The notes: generated from the letters alone by a model not told the origin. Positions 32,057 to 44,625 are shown, counted from the stretch's first letter. The stretch: DNA of 64,000 nt from Lotus japonicus (GCF_012489685.1 NC_080042.1:5520501-5584500); one strand, 5' to 3'. Made by a program: numbers and translations.

Positions 32057-32860
32057 CAATCTTAGATAATTAGGGCAAATTTTTTAAAATTTTAATATTT
32101 TATGAAAAAGTTTCTCAGATTTACAATTATCTTTAAAAAATCGGTTTCAAGATTTGTTATGAAAATAAATTTAGGTGAGGAAAAAGTTTGTTTTTAGAGT
32201 ATGAATTAAATTTGATGGTATTTTTATTGAATTTTCGGATTTTGATATAAATTTTATGAGTTTTTATTGTGATTTGGTAGATTTTGATAGTTTTTATTTA
32301 TTATTTTTAGAGTATTAATAAAATTTTATGTCATTTTTATTGAATTTTCGGATTTTTATTTAATTAATAATTTTATGAGTTTTTATTGTGATTTGGTAGT
32401 TTTTATTAATTATTTTTAATGGTACTTTTAATGAATTTTTAGTTTTTTATTTAATCTAGGTAAATCTTAGTTAATTAGGGCAAATCTTTTAAAATTTTTA
32501 TATTTTATGAAAAAGTTTCTCAGATTTAAAATTACCTGTAAAAAATCGGTTTCAAGATTTGTTATGAAAATAAATTTTAGGTGAAGAAAAATTTTATTTT
32601 TAGAGTATTAAATAAATTTTATGGTATTTTTATTGAATTTTCCGATTTTTATTTAATTCAGAATTTTATGAGTTTTTATTGTGATTTGGTAGATTTTGAT
32701 TTTTTTTATTAATCAATTTTTATGGTATTTTTTTTGTTTTTTACTTTATCTAGGTAAATCTTAGATAATTAGGGCAAATCTTTAAAATTATAATATTTTA
32801 TGAAAAAGTTCTAAGATTTAAATCAAAATAGGTCAAGATTGATTTGATTTTGAAATAAAA
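32057..32860 (+). repeat. Decayed tandem repeat, about three units
   Basis: The phrase GGGCAAATCTTTTAAAATTT with flanking TATTTTATGAAAAAGTTTCT starts units near 32,060, 32,467 and 32,759. Within units, TTTTTATTGAATTTTCGGAT and GAGTTTTTATTGTGATTTGG recur. Unit lengths differ (about 407 and 292 bp) because of internal deletions. Confidence 0.75.
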
Positions 32861-32920
32861 TATGTTAAGATTTTATTTAGTAATTAAGTGTGACACGTGT
32901 CAACAGAAGATAAGCTCAAA

Positions 32921-32999
32921 TGAGAATTAATCTAGGAATGACACCTCATCAAATTGGTCTGAGAATTAATCTGGGAGTGACACCTCATCAAATTGGCCT
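32921..32999 (+). repeat. 40-bp direct duplication
   Basis: GAGAATTAATCTAGGAATGA with the following CACCTCATCAAATTGG is repeated once in tandem with three substitutions. The palindrome GACACGTGTC lies just before it. Confidence 0.8.
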
Positions 33000-33185
33000 A
33001 ATGAAAGTTCTTCTTTTCTAAAATATATCGATTTTTAATTCTCCTTAGACACATGGAGCAACCTTCAGGATGCGTTACTAGGAGCAACTTCCACGGCGAC
33101 AACAATGACAATAGTATCAAAATTCCAAAATAGAAAAACATACAAACATGAGTGGATTATGAAATTCACGTTCCCTTAGAATAGA

Positions 33186-34037
33186 TGTCTTACGCGATGT
33201 TGGGACAACAAGTTTAACAATCGACTAACAATAACAGTAGAAACTAAAAAAACATAAGTAAACAAGACACAACAATTGTTAACCCAGTTCGGTGAAACTT
33301 CACCTACGTCTTGAGGGTTTGCATCCAAAGAAAGGAAATCCACCATCTCACAAGATTCAGGAACTACAGACACTCATGAACACCACAGTTCATAGTTCTC
33401 TTCCTAATCTACTCAGTGTATTTCTACTTAGTATCTCAACCTAAGTATGGGAGCCTCTCTCACTTTCTCTCAATCACTGCCACAGTGATTGGTAACAAAC
33501 AATCAACAATCAGAGTTTGCAGAATCAAACAACACAGAACACAACTTTGCTTTATAGAATTAGTGAGCAAAGTTTGTTCACAAGTAACTAGGACAAAGAA
33601 CAATGAACAATCCTAAAACACTTGATCTTTCTCAATTATCTTCGGTAGTCTTCATGTTTTAGGTCTTCATCCTTTTATATACTTCAGCAACGACAACATA
33701 TGCACTAGGGTTTGCTAGGGCTGAAGAACAGATTGCAGCAACAATAATATCAAACACAATCTACAAAAGATATGATTACGTTATACACAAGTAATCATAG
33801 AAACAAATCTTCAATCAAAGATTGTTTCAACAAATAACAGTCCGCAATTAAATCCCTTATGGTCCAGCTACTTGAATCACAAGTAACTTCAAAACAAATC
33901 TTCATAAGATCTTCAAGGGCCCACAATTACGTTCCAAGCAAACGACTGATGTCCTAGCTTCACAATGTCAGATGCCAGAGCATCTGCTTCGACATCAGGT
34001 TGTTTTTGACAAAATGCAGGACAACAAACTAACAACA
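33186..34037 (-). repeat. LTR, left member of an inverted pair
   Basis: It is the approximate reverse complement of 34,939-35,777. The minus-strand ends are TGTTGTTAG and GCGTAAGACA. It is followed by AGGGAACGTGAATT, matching AGGGAACCTGAATT after the right member, so both keep the start of an internal region. Confidence 0.7.
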
Positions 34038-34938
34038 GATTAGATTCAATGTAAAATTCCATCATGTTTCTGGATCCAAAACGGCTTAAGATATTAATTA
34101 GGATTTGAATCATAGCAAGGAAAACGAAAAGAGGTGAGGGTTTTACATTTTCAGATTGGAGATTAAGAATAGGTTTATGTTTTCGCGGAAAGGAAGAAGA
34201 AGAACAAGATAACAGGGAGAGGGGTCATGTGAGGGTTTTTAAGTTTTAATCACAACCTTTAGTTTTAAGTAAAATCAAGGCGATATGGAGTAGTTTTGTA
34301 ACTTACTCAGTAAATGGATCCCTCCTCTAGATCAATTTATTTAATCAAAAGATCAAATAAAGCTAGCAATCCGGATTGAAATTTACGTTTGTGAAATTAT
34401 GTTATCAAATTAAGTAACAAAATGAGATATCACCAGATGAATAATGGATTAAAAAAATGCTAGAAATCAGGACTACAATGAACTTGACTTGATAAATCAT
34501 ATTATAACCATATGTTCTAACATGAGATTTCACCTATTTGTAGTCTTTCAAAATGAGACTTCTCCTGAAAATTAATTCGCCAGTTTTATCTTTTGAAAAA
34601 AATTAAAAAATTTTAAAAATGCGCCTTTTTCATACACTTAGTGCTATAAAACTCAACAACTTCATAAGAGTTCGAGCACGAAAAAAATCTCTTCCATACT
34701 GTTGATTTCATCTTTTGCTTGCAATTATATATCTTTTGATCCATGGTTATGCAAAACTTTGTTGTTCTACATGATATGAGGAAGGTTTCATCTTACCTAT
34801 TTTTTATGAAATAGTCCCATCTCTTTTGTATTGGCTCAGATATAATTTTAGTTTGTTTTAATTTGTAGGACTCATTCCCAAGTGTCTATGAGCATGACTG
34901 TAATTTGTAATAAACTAAAGACCATGTCCATTTCTTTG
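34038..34938. other. Spacer between inverted LTRs
   Basis: About 900 bp, purine-rich near 34,185-34,225, with no recognised gene. Confidence 0.5.
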
Positions 34939-35777
34939 TGTTGGAACATGTTGCCTTGCATTTTGTCAAAACAACTGATTGTCGAAGCAGATGCCGCCTC
35001 GTGAAGCTAGGACATCAGTCCTCAACTTGTGTTTCTGTTATGGGCCTTCTGAAGATTTGCTGAAGATATGTTTTTGAGTTACTTGAGGAGCAAGTAACTA
35101 TTCCAAAAGGGTTTTAGTTGTTGGGTTGTTATTTGTTGAAACAATCTTTGTTAAAAGATTGATTTCTATCTTTACTTGTGCAATAAGAAACCGAATCTAT
35201 CAAGATTGCGTTTTCAAATTGCTGTTATTGGAATCTGTTTCTTCAGCCCGTGCTAACCCTAAAGCCCATGCTACCGCTGCTGAAGTCTATAAAAGGATGA
35301 AGACCTAAAACGTGAAGATCACCGAAGCTGATAGAGAGAGATCGTGTGTTTTAGGATTTGTTAGTGTGCTTCGTTCTTTGTTATTTGTGAATCCTCTTTG
35401 CTCACTGATTCTATAAAGCAAAGAAGGGTTCTGTGTTGTTTGATTATATTCAAACTCTGATTGTTCATTGTGTTTACCAATCACCGTGGCAGTGATTGAG
35501 AGAAAGTGAGAGGGGCTCTCATACTTAGGTTGAGATTCTAAGTAGAAATACACTGGGTAGATTAGGAAGTGAACTATGAACTGAGGTGTTCATGAGTGTC
35601 TGTAATTCCTGAATCTTGAGATAGTGGATTTCCTTTCTTTGGGTGCAAACCCTCCAGACGTAGGTGAAAGTTTTCACTGAACTGGGTTAACAACTTCTGA
35701 GTGTTATTGTTTTGTTGTTAAGTTTTGTTTATTGTTAAGCGATTGTCGAACCTCTTGTCCCAGCATCGTGTAGGACA
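34939..35777 (+). repeat. LTR, right member of an inverted pair
   Basis: It begins TGTTGGAACATG and ends CATCGTGTAGGACA. ATCGTATCAGAGGGAACC follows, a possible primer-binding site variant. The internal region is cut off within about 40 bp by a Helitron-derived segment. Confidence 0.7.
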
Positions 35778-35869
35778 ATCGTATCAGAGGGAACCTGAAT
35801 TACAATTTGCTTATCAAAAAAAAATGTGCAGTTGTTAGAAAAACTTTTTTAATCAATAATATGTTCCTT

Positions 35870-37137
35870 TAGGTATGTATACAATTGAATTTCAGAAAAG
35901 AGGACTTCCTCACGCGCACATACTGATTTGGTTGCAGGGAGAGAATAAGTTGGAGATTGAGGACGACATTGACAAAGTCATACTTGCAGAGCTTTCTGAT
36001 CTAGTGTTATATCCCAAGTTACACGCAATAGTTTCTAACTTCATGATACATGTACCATGTGGTAGTGCAAACAAAAAATTACCGTGCATGGAGAAGGGTA
36101 TGTGCACTAAATTCTTTTCAAAGAAATTTCAAAACACCTTCACTATTGACGAAGAAGGCTACGCGCAGTATAGAAGAAGGCAAACAGGGATTGTAATCGA
36201 GAAAAAAGACATTGAGATTGATAACTTGTATGTTATTTATTACAGTTTTAATATGCATTGCGAATAAAATAAATTGATACCTTGAAAAAACATAACTTCA
36301 TGAAAAAATGAAAGATAAATTAGATATGTTATTTATTACAATTGTAATCTGCATGCGGCATGTTCTACATTGTAGGTATGTTGTGCCTTACAAACTCACT
36401 CTCCTTATGAGGTATCAAATAAGGAGAACGATGCTCAAGCGAAAGAGCCAGTGGACGAGGTAAACAATATAATGATTGTCGTTATCTTTCTCCGTGTGAG
36501 GCAGCTTGGAGAACATTTGGCTTTACCATACACAAACGATGGTCGTCAGTGCAAAAACTAAATTTTCATCTTCCAAATGAATATTTAGTATATTATAATG
36601 ACGATGAAGATGTTGGAGTTGTTCTTGAAAAGAGTAGTACAAAATTCACAATGCTTATGACTTGGTTTGCAGCTAATGAGAAATACCGGGAAGGGCGGAA
36701 TCTAACATATGCTGAATTTCCCAGTAGATTTTTTTATCATAAAAAAGATTGAATCTGGAAACCAAGAAAGAAAGGTTTTAAAATTGGCAGACTATAGTAT
36801 ACCCCTCCAGACATTAGAGAGTTATATTACATGAGAATCCTACATCCTATACAAAAGGATTGTACATCATATAGAAGTATTAGAACGGTAAAGGGAATAA
36901 CATATGATACTTTTAAGGAAGCATGCAATCAAATGAAGTTGCTATCCAATGACAAAGAATATATAGATGCAATTAAAGAAATCTCTTATTTATCTTCTGG
37001 AGAACAAATGCGGAAACTATTTGTAATAATGTTAATGATGAATTCAATATCAAAACCTAATGATGTTTGAGACGCATGTTGACTTCTCTTATCAGAAGGC
37101 ATTCTACACCGTAGAAGAAAAACATTTCATAATCTAG
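35870..37137 (+). pseudogene. Helitron Rep/helicase fragment
   Basis: Segment 1 (35,873-36,266) contains YTIEFQKRGLPHAHILIWL, the signature near the HUH region of Helitron Rep. After a gap, CEAAWRTFGFTIHKRWSSVQ (36,503-36,562), LTYAEFPSRFFYHKK and a KGFKIGR stretch follow. Then come a segment around TFKEACNQMKLLSNDKEY and, after a stop, LLLSEGILHRRR (ends ~37,137). Order and wording match the Rep-to-helicase linker of plant Helitrons, in which these motifs precede the helicase. Stops and frame changes and the missing helicase core show it is dead. Confidence 0.85.
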
Positions 37138-37309
37138 GTATGTAGGTTTTCAAGTTATATTATTAAGATTTGAAATGTTGCTATACTAATATAATTATTG
37201 CTTGGATTTAATTTAAATGAAATTCAAAAGTTTAGAAAATCATGTTGCGCATGATAATTATGCAAAGTGTGTGAACAACATTAGTTATATTCGATACAGT
37301 TAAAAAACA
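37138..37309. other. Gap between Helitron and LINE fragments
   Basis: No recognisable content. Confidence 0.4.
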
Positions 37310-38170
37310 TTAGTTAATCTTCCTTCTCCACTGCAAGACTACGCATCGCAGATGTTGATTTGAAAAAATTATGTATCATTGTAAATGCTGCCTATAAGGC
37401 TTGGCTGAAAATCAACAATGGATTCCTGGACAATTCCCTTAGGGATTAATAAAAGCCGCATTCAAGCCCTTTACAAGTTTACCAGTCCTATAAAAATCAG
37501 CAAAGAACTTTAGCATATCAGACTTCACCACTGGCCAAAACGCTTTGAAGAAAATCATACTAAACCCATCCGGCCCCAGCGCACGGTTCCAGTCACAATC
37601 CTTTACTGCCTCCAAGATCTCTTCCTCTTTAAATTCAGCCTCTAATAAAGCATTTTTTGCTGCACTTACCTTATGTAGCCCTGCACAATGAAACTCAGGC
37701 CTCGTCACCGGTGCCAACATAAAGAATTTTTTTAAATGATTCATAACAGCCTCCTTTATAGCCCTCGGTTCCTCCAATATATCTCCTTCAAACTGCATCT
37801 GTCTGATGTGCTTTTTCACTCTTCGAGCCTTACACACTTAATGAAAGAATTTAGAATTTATATAACCCTCCCTTTCCCACCTCATCCGTGATTTTTGCAG
37901 CTAAGAACTCTCCTCCAATCTATATGCCCGCAACAACTCTGCTAGTAACTCAGATCTCTCCTTCCTCAAAGCCATAGACACCCCTTCGGTCTCCATACGA
38001 TCCATAACCCCCCGCGCTTTTTCCTCTAGTTGTTTAACACCCTCCACACCCCAAGCCCCCCGCTTATCCTTCCACTCTCGAAAGTTTCCCCTCAACCCTT
38101 TCAACTTTTGCAGTAGTACATACCCCGACCATCCCGACGCAAGAGCAAAGTCCCACCACTCAGCCACCAA
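37310..38170 (-). pseudogene. LINE ORF2: linker and start of reverse transcriptase
   Basis: The minus-strand frames include KSRMRWERE-like linker sequence, then KEEEILEAVKDCDWNRALGP and GPDGFSMIFFKAFW, the first blocks of an L1-type reverse transcriptase. A frame change leads to LLIPKGIVQESIVDFQPSLI, the next RT block, and the similarity fades near 37,310. The catalytic YxDD region is absent. This continues the endonuclease piece at 38,180-38,897. Confidence 0.8.
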
Positions 38171-38179
38171 CTCCTTAAA

Positions 38180-38897
38180 ACCCTACTTTAGTAACCAATG
38201 AATAAAAAAATAAAATGGCTTCAGCCCAAAATCAGCAGGGCCAAAAGACAACGCCACCACACGGTGATCAGACACCCCCCCAATCTAATACATATTGTGT
38301 AATATTATTAAAATGCAGTAGAATATCCTCATAAACCAACCACCAATCCAGTCGCCTCCAAACCCCATCATTTCTAGAACAGAACCAAGGAAACGCTCCG
38401 TGCAATAAAGGCAGGTCATGCATGCTTGTATCGTCCACAAACCCCTTGAAAAAAACAATATCATTCGAGACACTAACAACACCTCTCCTCTCTTCCTGTC
38501 TCAATACGACATTGAAATCACCCCCCCCCCCCCACCCCAAAACAAAGCCTCCAACATGATTTTCCAAAGCCAGTGACAGATCATGAGAAAACTCAATTCG
38601 TTTCGTATGCACATGTGGACCATATGCATTACCAATCACAGTAACAACAGCAACACCAGGTAGCTTAACATACAACAGAATGTACCTTGAACTAATAACC
38701 GAATTCAACACCTCCAATGAGTCCCTCCACAGAGTAATCAAACCGCAGCCAACCCTGCCGCATAAGCTACTAGACAACTCATATTAATTGACTGTACCAA
38801 TGAATTCACCACCTTTCTCTGTATTTCACTCAATTTTGATTCCTGAATCATAAGAACCTCGGGTTTCCATTGCATCACAGCCTACCTAACAACCTTC
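38180..38897 (-). pseudogene. LINE ORF2: endonuclease domain, C-terminal part
   Basis: The frame shows PEVLMIQESKLSEIQRK, then after stops GDFNVVLRQEERRG, LPLLHGAFPWFCSRND, RRLDWWLVYEDI and SDHRVVALSFGPADFGLKPF. These are the APE-type endonuclease blocks of L1 LINEs (QE, GDFN, SR-LDR, SDH). Several stops and a C run at 38,520-38,535 disrupt it. The N-terminal endonuclease block lies at 40,412-40,460, separated by a solo LTR. Confidence 0.82.
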
Positions 38898-40406
38898 TGT
38901 TGAAAGATTTTTTACCACTCTACGTTCGAATCTCTCAATACTCAATTGTAGTATAGTAAAGGGTTTTGTCGTATCCACAAGGAGGTGTAATACTTATGTC
39001 GTTCAATAGCTAACACACTTAAATGATGTTTACAAAAAGATTGATTGTTTGTTTAAGAACATAAAAACATAAATCAAGAAGATAAAAGATTTGGATTCAC
39101 CAAGGTAGATAGTTTTGCTGGGATTAGAGTTTCGTTGTCTGACCTCTATGTAACCTATTGATTCACATGCAAATATTTTTCTATGAAATTGATTCCTCCC
39201 ACCATTTCTTATCTTACTACCCAGTCCCCCGGCGTAGAAGATTATCAACTCAACTATGTTAACCCTCAATCCCTTGATCGATTAACAGTAGTGAGTAGCA
39301 CTAAGCATAGATGTTTGAATAGGTTATTGATCTAACCCTATCCCTAGACCTTAGAATCATTAGATGATTTTACCTATTTCAGATTTGAATAGCTAGTTCC
39401 CACCATCCTATTAAATCTAAATTCATGTTTTAGGTGATCAATCCAAAACAAGCATGAAGCACAAGGTAAAAATCATTGAATCATGGAAAAGAAACATATG
39501 ATTAACTCTAGTTCAGACTCAAGATCGTGTGAGTTCCCTACACAAGTTTGAATCAATCAAAATACCCAAGGGGATCAACCTAAGATATAGCTTGAAGCAT
39601 AACAGAAAACCATTGATTCTTTAACATAGAAACATGAAATTTGCATGAAAGGAAATCAAATAGATTACATGAGCATCAAAAAAACTAGTTCTAATCCCAA
39701 CAAATGAGAAATTAGCTATCCATTTCCATGGATAGCTTTACAATGATAAAAGAGAAGAAGAGCGATGAAAAACCGACTCGTGACGGTTCCCCGGCGATGA
39801 AATCAGCTTCAAAGCTTTCTCTCTAGTCACCAAGGTCTCCCTTGATGATCTCCTTTGAGTTCTCCCTTTTCCCAAGTGATGGGTTTGTGTATTTATCTCT
39901 GATTTTCGTGAACTTCCTGTTTTGTGACTGAAATTGAGCTTTATAGTTTTCAGATCTGGACAGGGTGCTTAGCACCCCATTTTGGGTGCTTAGCGCCCTG
40001 TTTCTTCATGTTGAAGGAGTCTCCACCGCCAGAGGATGCTTAGCACCATATTTTGGGCACTTAGCGTCCTGTTTCTTCAAAAGGAAGAATCCTTCAACCA
40101 ACTTGATGCTTAGCGCCCTGGGACACATGTTAAGCATGACTTGAGCAGCAAGGTTGAATTCTTGATATTTCAAAGTTCTTGAGTGAGATTCTTCAAGGGC
40201 TAGTTGGACATCGTCATTTACAAGCTTCCTTTCATCTAAATCATGAAATTTCTCTAATGCTCTTCAACCTACACTTCAAATTGAGATTGAAATCATTTTC
40301 TACATAATCTACATAAAAGAGAGTTAACTTATAAAAAAATCCCCATAATTACAATAGGTAGGTGCCTAAAATATGATGGAAAACATGGTGAATTTGTCAC
40401 TTATCA
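38898..40406 (-). repeat. Solo LTR (gypsy, Tat/Athila-like) in the LINE
   Basis: The minus-strand ends are TGATAAGTGACAAATTC and AAAATCTTTCAACA, with CCTTC at both flanks (38,893-38,897 and 40,407-40,411). It is 1,509 bp with no coding sequence. GTCGTATCCACAAGGAGG near its end is typical of Tat/Athila LTRs. It contains five TGCTTAGCGCCC-like words at 39,965-40,125. Removing it and one CCTTC makes the LINE endonuclease contiguous. Confidence 0.85.
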
Positions 40407-40411
40407 CCTTC

Positions 40412-41094
40412 CGCGTCGTTGATCGCCCGAAACCCCTTACATTCCATGTTATCCACGGTTGCCCTATCAACGCTGATCTTTACTGGAGTGGGGGATGGTT
40501 CAATCTGATTTGATTCTCCAATCCCCTTAGCATTACCTCTTCTGGACCTTTGTATTTGATTCCTATCTCCTTACCCTGTAACCAAGTGTGTTTCATCCAT
40601 GTTATGACCTCATCCTCTGTTGAACTATCAATCGTTATTGGAATTGGATCACATCGCCTATTTTTACTCCATTTAGGTCGTCTCGTACCTCGTTTAGAAC
40701 CAGAACCCGAGGCACCTCCAACAGAAACTGAATCACACGTCGACACACCCACTGGTGTTAGGATTGTTCCCGGTGTCACGCTGTCCTTCTCTTTTAGATT
40801 GTCAAATTCCAGAACCTCATTGCTTGTCGGTGTTTGTAAGCTCAATACTGAATTTGATTTCTCACGAGGTGTCCCTAATTTATTATCATCATAACCCACA
40901 AAATCCTCCTAAATCGGTTCAGTCATTAAACCCGGTTCCCCCATTGCTATCAATCTATTCTCCTCATTCACCGGCCTGACCCAAGTGTATGGTTTTAATT
41001 TGGGCCGCTGCACCCCACTTATCTCATAAGCCCAATCATATTTTTCTCTAGACTGGGCGGGTCTGCCTTTAGCACATACTCGCCCAATTACACA
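40412..41094 (-). pseudogene. LINE ORF2: pre-endonuclease region and endonuclease start
   Basis: The end (minus strand, near 40,460-40,412) reads ITWNVRGFGRSTTRK, the start of an L1 endonuclease. Upstream are an acidic/Ser-rich linker and KRGTRRPKWSKNRR (139-codon frame 40,899-40,480). Further upstream is a Cys-containing stretch that may derive from the zinc knuckle usual in plant LINEs. A gypsy fragment interrupts the LINE beyond 41,094. Confidence 0.7.
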
Positions 41095-41095
41095 T

Positions 41096-41428
41096 TGATA
41101 TGGTGGGAAAATGAACATCGGAAGACTTGGGGACCATTAGAGAAGCAAAGAGACGCTCGCCCGATACGTGGTCCAACGCTAGTTTGTCTTGTTTACCCGT
41201 TTTGTCTTTTTTGTATTGGGGTTTGGGCCTCGTTTGTGAGGCCAAAACCCAAGAATATTCTAGATAAGGACACACCCACTATAAATGGGCGTCCCCTCAT
41301 TGTACTAGACACCTTTTTGATCATTAATGAAAGAATATTCTATTTTGACATCATTTATTATCTTTATGCTCTGCTAGGGTTTGTTAGAATATTCCTTTAT
41401 ACCTCTAATAGACTCTTAGTACGGAACA
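41096..41428 (+). repeat. Gypsy LTR (3' border clear, 5' border tentative)
   Basis: The sequence ending TACGGAACA is followed by TTGGCGCTGTTTGTGG, the type of primer-binding site used by Tat and related gypsy elements. A TATAAAT word at 41,280 could be its promoter. The 5' limit is set where LINE sequence stops. Confidence 0.5.
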
Positions 41429-43577
41429 TTGGCGCTGTTTGTGGCTCTGACCCAGGGGCTTTACCGTTGACGAACGGAGGTGAGAGTTACAGCTCAAGGA
41501 GACGCGATCTTGTGGCATCGGATGTCGTGTGCCTCGCCACAGAGGTGGAGCTGGCACAACGTCCGAAGCGGAGATCAAGGACACATTCAGGCTATACAGT
41601 CTAAACTAGAGAGGGAGCAGGAGGCTTCCTCTGGTGGTGCATCGTCGGTGGTGGCGAGGTCACGCGCCACCCCAATTGCAGATTACACTCCGACCAGGCA
41701 CTCAGATCTGCTTGCGAAATCAAATCTAGGCTTCCGGCGGTGGCCTTTAACGCCGGTGTGCATAGATCTGGATCCCAAGAAGACGAAGATACATGCGCAG
41801 GAGAAAGATATGGTAAGTGGCATCACTCTAGTTGCTGTGAAGCATGTGTTGGACACCTTGCAGGAAGTTTAACGTTAGAATGAGCATTTGCAAGCTCAGG
41901 TCGAGTATTTGAACCAATGAGGGATTTTCGTCGTTGCCAGCGTGTTAACGCTGAGGACGTGGTAGAGTTACAACCTTTCTCGCCCGCGGTGGCGGTTGTG
42001 GACATACCATAACATTTGCAAACTTTAACTTTAGACATGTACTCTGGCGATTCAGATCTGATGGACGATTTGAAATACTTCAACACAAAGATGGTAACCG
42101 GCGGGGCGACGGATTCAGTGAAATGCTAGTTATTTCCCGCTACATTTAAAGGCATGGCGATGACGTGGTTCATCAAGCAACCGCCTTACTTTGTCAGTAA
42201 CTTCACTGATTTATCCACCAAGTTTTTGACTCAATTTTCGGCCAATCAAACTCAGAAGGCGACCGTTGTTGACTTATTCAACATACGTCAGCGGCAGGGC
42301 GAGAGAATCAAAACTTACATGGCCCTTTTCAGTAGAATGTCTGTTCAAATGGAAGATGACAACCTCGAAGTATGTGTGGCGGCCTTCAAAAATGGCCTTC
42401 GGGCTGGATAGTTAAACAGTGACTGACGAACACACTGTCACGGGTGTGTGTCAAAGTATTTTTTGCTTCTCAATGCAGTACAAGGTGAAGAACACCAGGA
42501 TCGTTCTCACAAGGACTTGATGAATTATTAATTGATATTAGAGTAAAACAAAAGCAAATAAAAATAGGATTTTTGATTGATTTGGTAGAAGGTAACAAAG
42601 CAAGAATTAAATAGATTAAACAGAAGAAAGAAAACGTTAGTCATCGGATTATAACATTCAAGTGCAACAAACCTTCATTGGTTACAAAAGATTAATTCTA
42701 CCTTATAAAATATCTAATTCGTGAGAACTAATTAACTAAGTGGAAATTAATTCACAGTTTCCTAAACTAAGCGATCAAGAAACAATTACGAACTAACATG
42801 AACTAAGCGAACATGCATCAACTCTTATTTCTAAAACTACGGAATTAAGCAAACCCTAGATCTGAAATAGAGATGAAAAGAGTTAATAAAGAAAGAATTT
42901 GCATTAAAAACGGAACCTCAAGTTTGCAAACACAAGAATATTAAAAATCCTAAGACTAACTAAGGAGTTTAGCAACTCATACTAGAAAAGAGAGAGAGAT
43001 AGGAGGAGGAGAAGGTGAGGTGGGGTGATGGTGGTGAGGTGGTGTGATCTAACAAAAGCCTAAACTAACTTATTTATACTAAACTTGTTCATCAAGTAAC
43101 AATCTTTATTATCTAAATCTTCACAAAATCGGGCCCACATAAAGGAGTAAGCTGCTTAACAATCAGGTATTCGTGGGTCCAACAAAACCTCTGAATATTC
43201 AATCAAGGTAAACATGAAAGTTGTAGATATTTAAGTCAGCTTCGTGGGACTTCAATCGGATCCTAATTCAGAGTTCTGTAGCCCAAGATATTAGCATTTT
43301 AGTGCAGGCTGTTCCACACTCGCAGGATTAGCGACAACAACTTTGCAAGGCAATTCTGACCATGTTAGAGGCTGGTTCTCGAACTGTGATGAACTTGAAA
43401 GTTGTAGGTCTTCGAGCTATCTTTCCAACGACATATTAATAGCCCTATTTGAATAATTGTAGCTCCATATGCAACCTGTTCTAGCAAAACAGTCACAGAA
43501 ACTAAAAGTGTAGAATTAAGCATTTATCCATGAATAATCCAAATGAGCACTAATGGTCTGAACATGGCTAAGTCATA

Positions 43578-44282
43578 CTCCCTCCGTTCCTAATTATAAG
43601 ACCTAGTTTTAAAATTTTCTAGTTCCTAAATATAAGACCTTTAACAATAATCTAGCAAAAAGTATTCTACTCTTCCATATATAACCCTTACATTAATGGT
43701 GTATTTTTGTGACACCCGGAGCTGACGAGGGCGGGGAGTGATCGCCGGTGCAGTGAGGCACGGACAAGGAGCGGCTCCTGGCAGGCTTCTAGGCGGAGGG
43801 TCACAGGAAAGGGCCGATCTCACACCCGAACAAGAGGTATTCCGAAACTGTGTAGGGATGGACTATACAGTTGAGGAGGGCATAAAAAGATTTGATTGGT
43901 ACTACTCATTACAACAAGTTGCAACTTCTTTTCGGGAGCCCAACTGATAAGAACTCCATGGTTAAGTGTGCTTGCCTTGGAGCAATATCGTGATGGGTGA
44001 CCTCCTGGGAAGTTTTCCCGGGAAGTGCGCGAGTGAGGACAAAACGCACTGAAAAGACTCGTGTTGTTACCGTGAGGCCAGTCGTCAGATCGGGATGTTA
44101 CAATTTTCAATTCCAAAGTTTTAATTACCACCTACCATTTATTAGTGAGAGAAAATAACAAAGGGTAAATATGGAAGAATGTATGCATTTTTAAAAAACC
44201 AACACACTAATTAGACACATTTAATGTTTTCTTAATAAGCGCAATTTTTTGTATTAGGTCTTATAATTAGGAACGGAGGGAG
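43578..44282. mobile_element. Stowaway-type MITE
   Basis: Inverted ends CTCCCTCCGTTCCTAATTAT are perfect for at least 26 bp and are flanked by TA on both sides. Net length is about 305 bp after removing the Cassandra LTR. Ends and TA target fit Tc1/mariner-derived Stowaway MITEs. Confidence 0.93.
43708..44102 (+). repeat. Cassandra solo LTR with 5S rRNA-like segment
   Basis: It is 395 bp, with ends TGTGACACCC and GGGATGTTACA, flanked by ATTTT on both sides (43,703-43,707 and 44,103-44,107). Positions 43,935-44,020 follow the plant 5S rRNA order, including TTAAGTGTGCTTG (A-box region) and GATGGGTGACCTCCTGGGAA (intermediate element and C-box region). A 5S sequence inside the LTR is the hallmark of Cassandra retrotransposons, which are transcribed by polymerase III. 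Confidence 0.93.
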
Positions 44283-44625
44283 TAACAATTAAGCACAAAA
44301 ATCTATTTAATGAAGCTTAGAAAGACAAGCATATAGTGCATCAATTATGCGCTTATCAGTGACCTAACAAGGCGCCCAGCGCGCGACAAGATGGATCTAC
44401 GAGCAAGAGTCCAAGAGTTTATCTTGGTAAAGCAAGATGATCAATCAAAGAAGGAACGAGAAATTGGCGAAAGGGTTTTCAACCAGACAACACGCTCTGT
44501 AATAAATCTCGAGCAGGAAAAGATTCAAGGCCAGCTCAAACACCCCGCCAACTAAGGCCAGGACCTTATCAGCACGCAAGACAAGGACCATAAAGTAACA
44601 CTTGGCATAAAAATGCACAGGGTGC

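Larger units (their letters stand above)
42424..44358 (-). repeat. Solo LTR in gypsy gag (Tat/Athila-like)
   Basis: The minus-strand ends are TGATAAGCGCATAATTG and GTGTTCGTCA, with GTGAC at both flanks (42,419-42,423 and 44,359-44,363). Net length is about 1.23 kb after removing the MITE inside. It shares the TGATAAG start with the solo LTR at 38,898-40,406 but is otherwise different. Confidence 0.85.

Noticed and set aside
38515..38540. C run as a functional quadruplex motif
   Set aside because: It lies in a decayed LINE endonuclease segment and is more likely a homopolymer expansion or a sequencing artefact.
43935..44020. A functional 5S rRNA gene
   Set aside because: It lies inside an LTR with TG..CA ends and 5-bp duplications and has diverged 5S sequence, so it is the Cassandra-type 5S segment.
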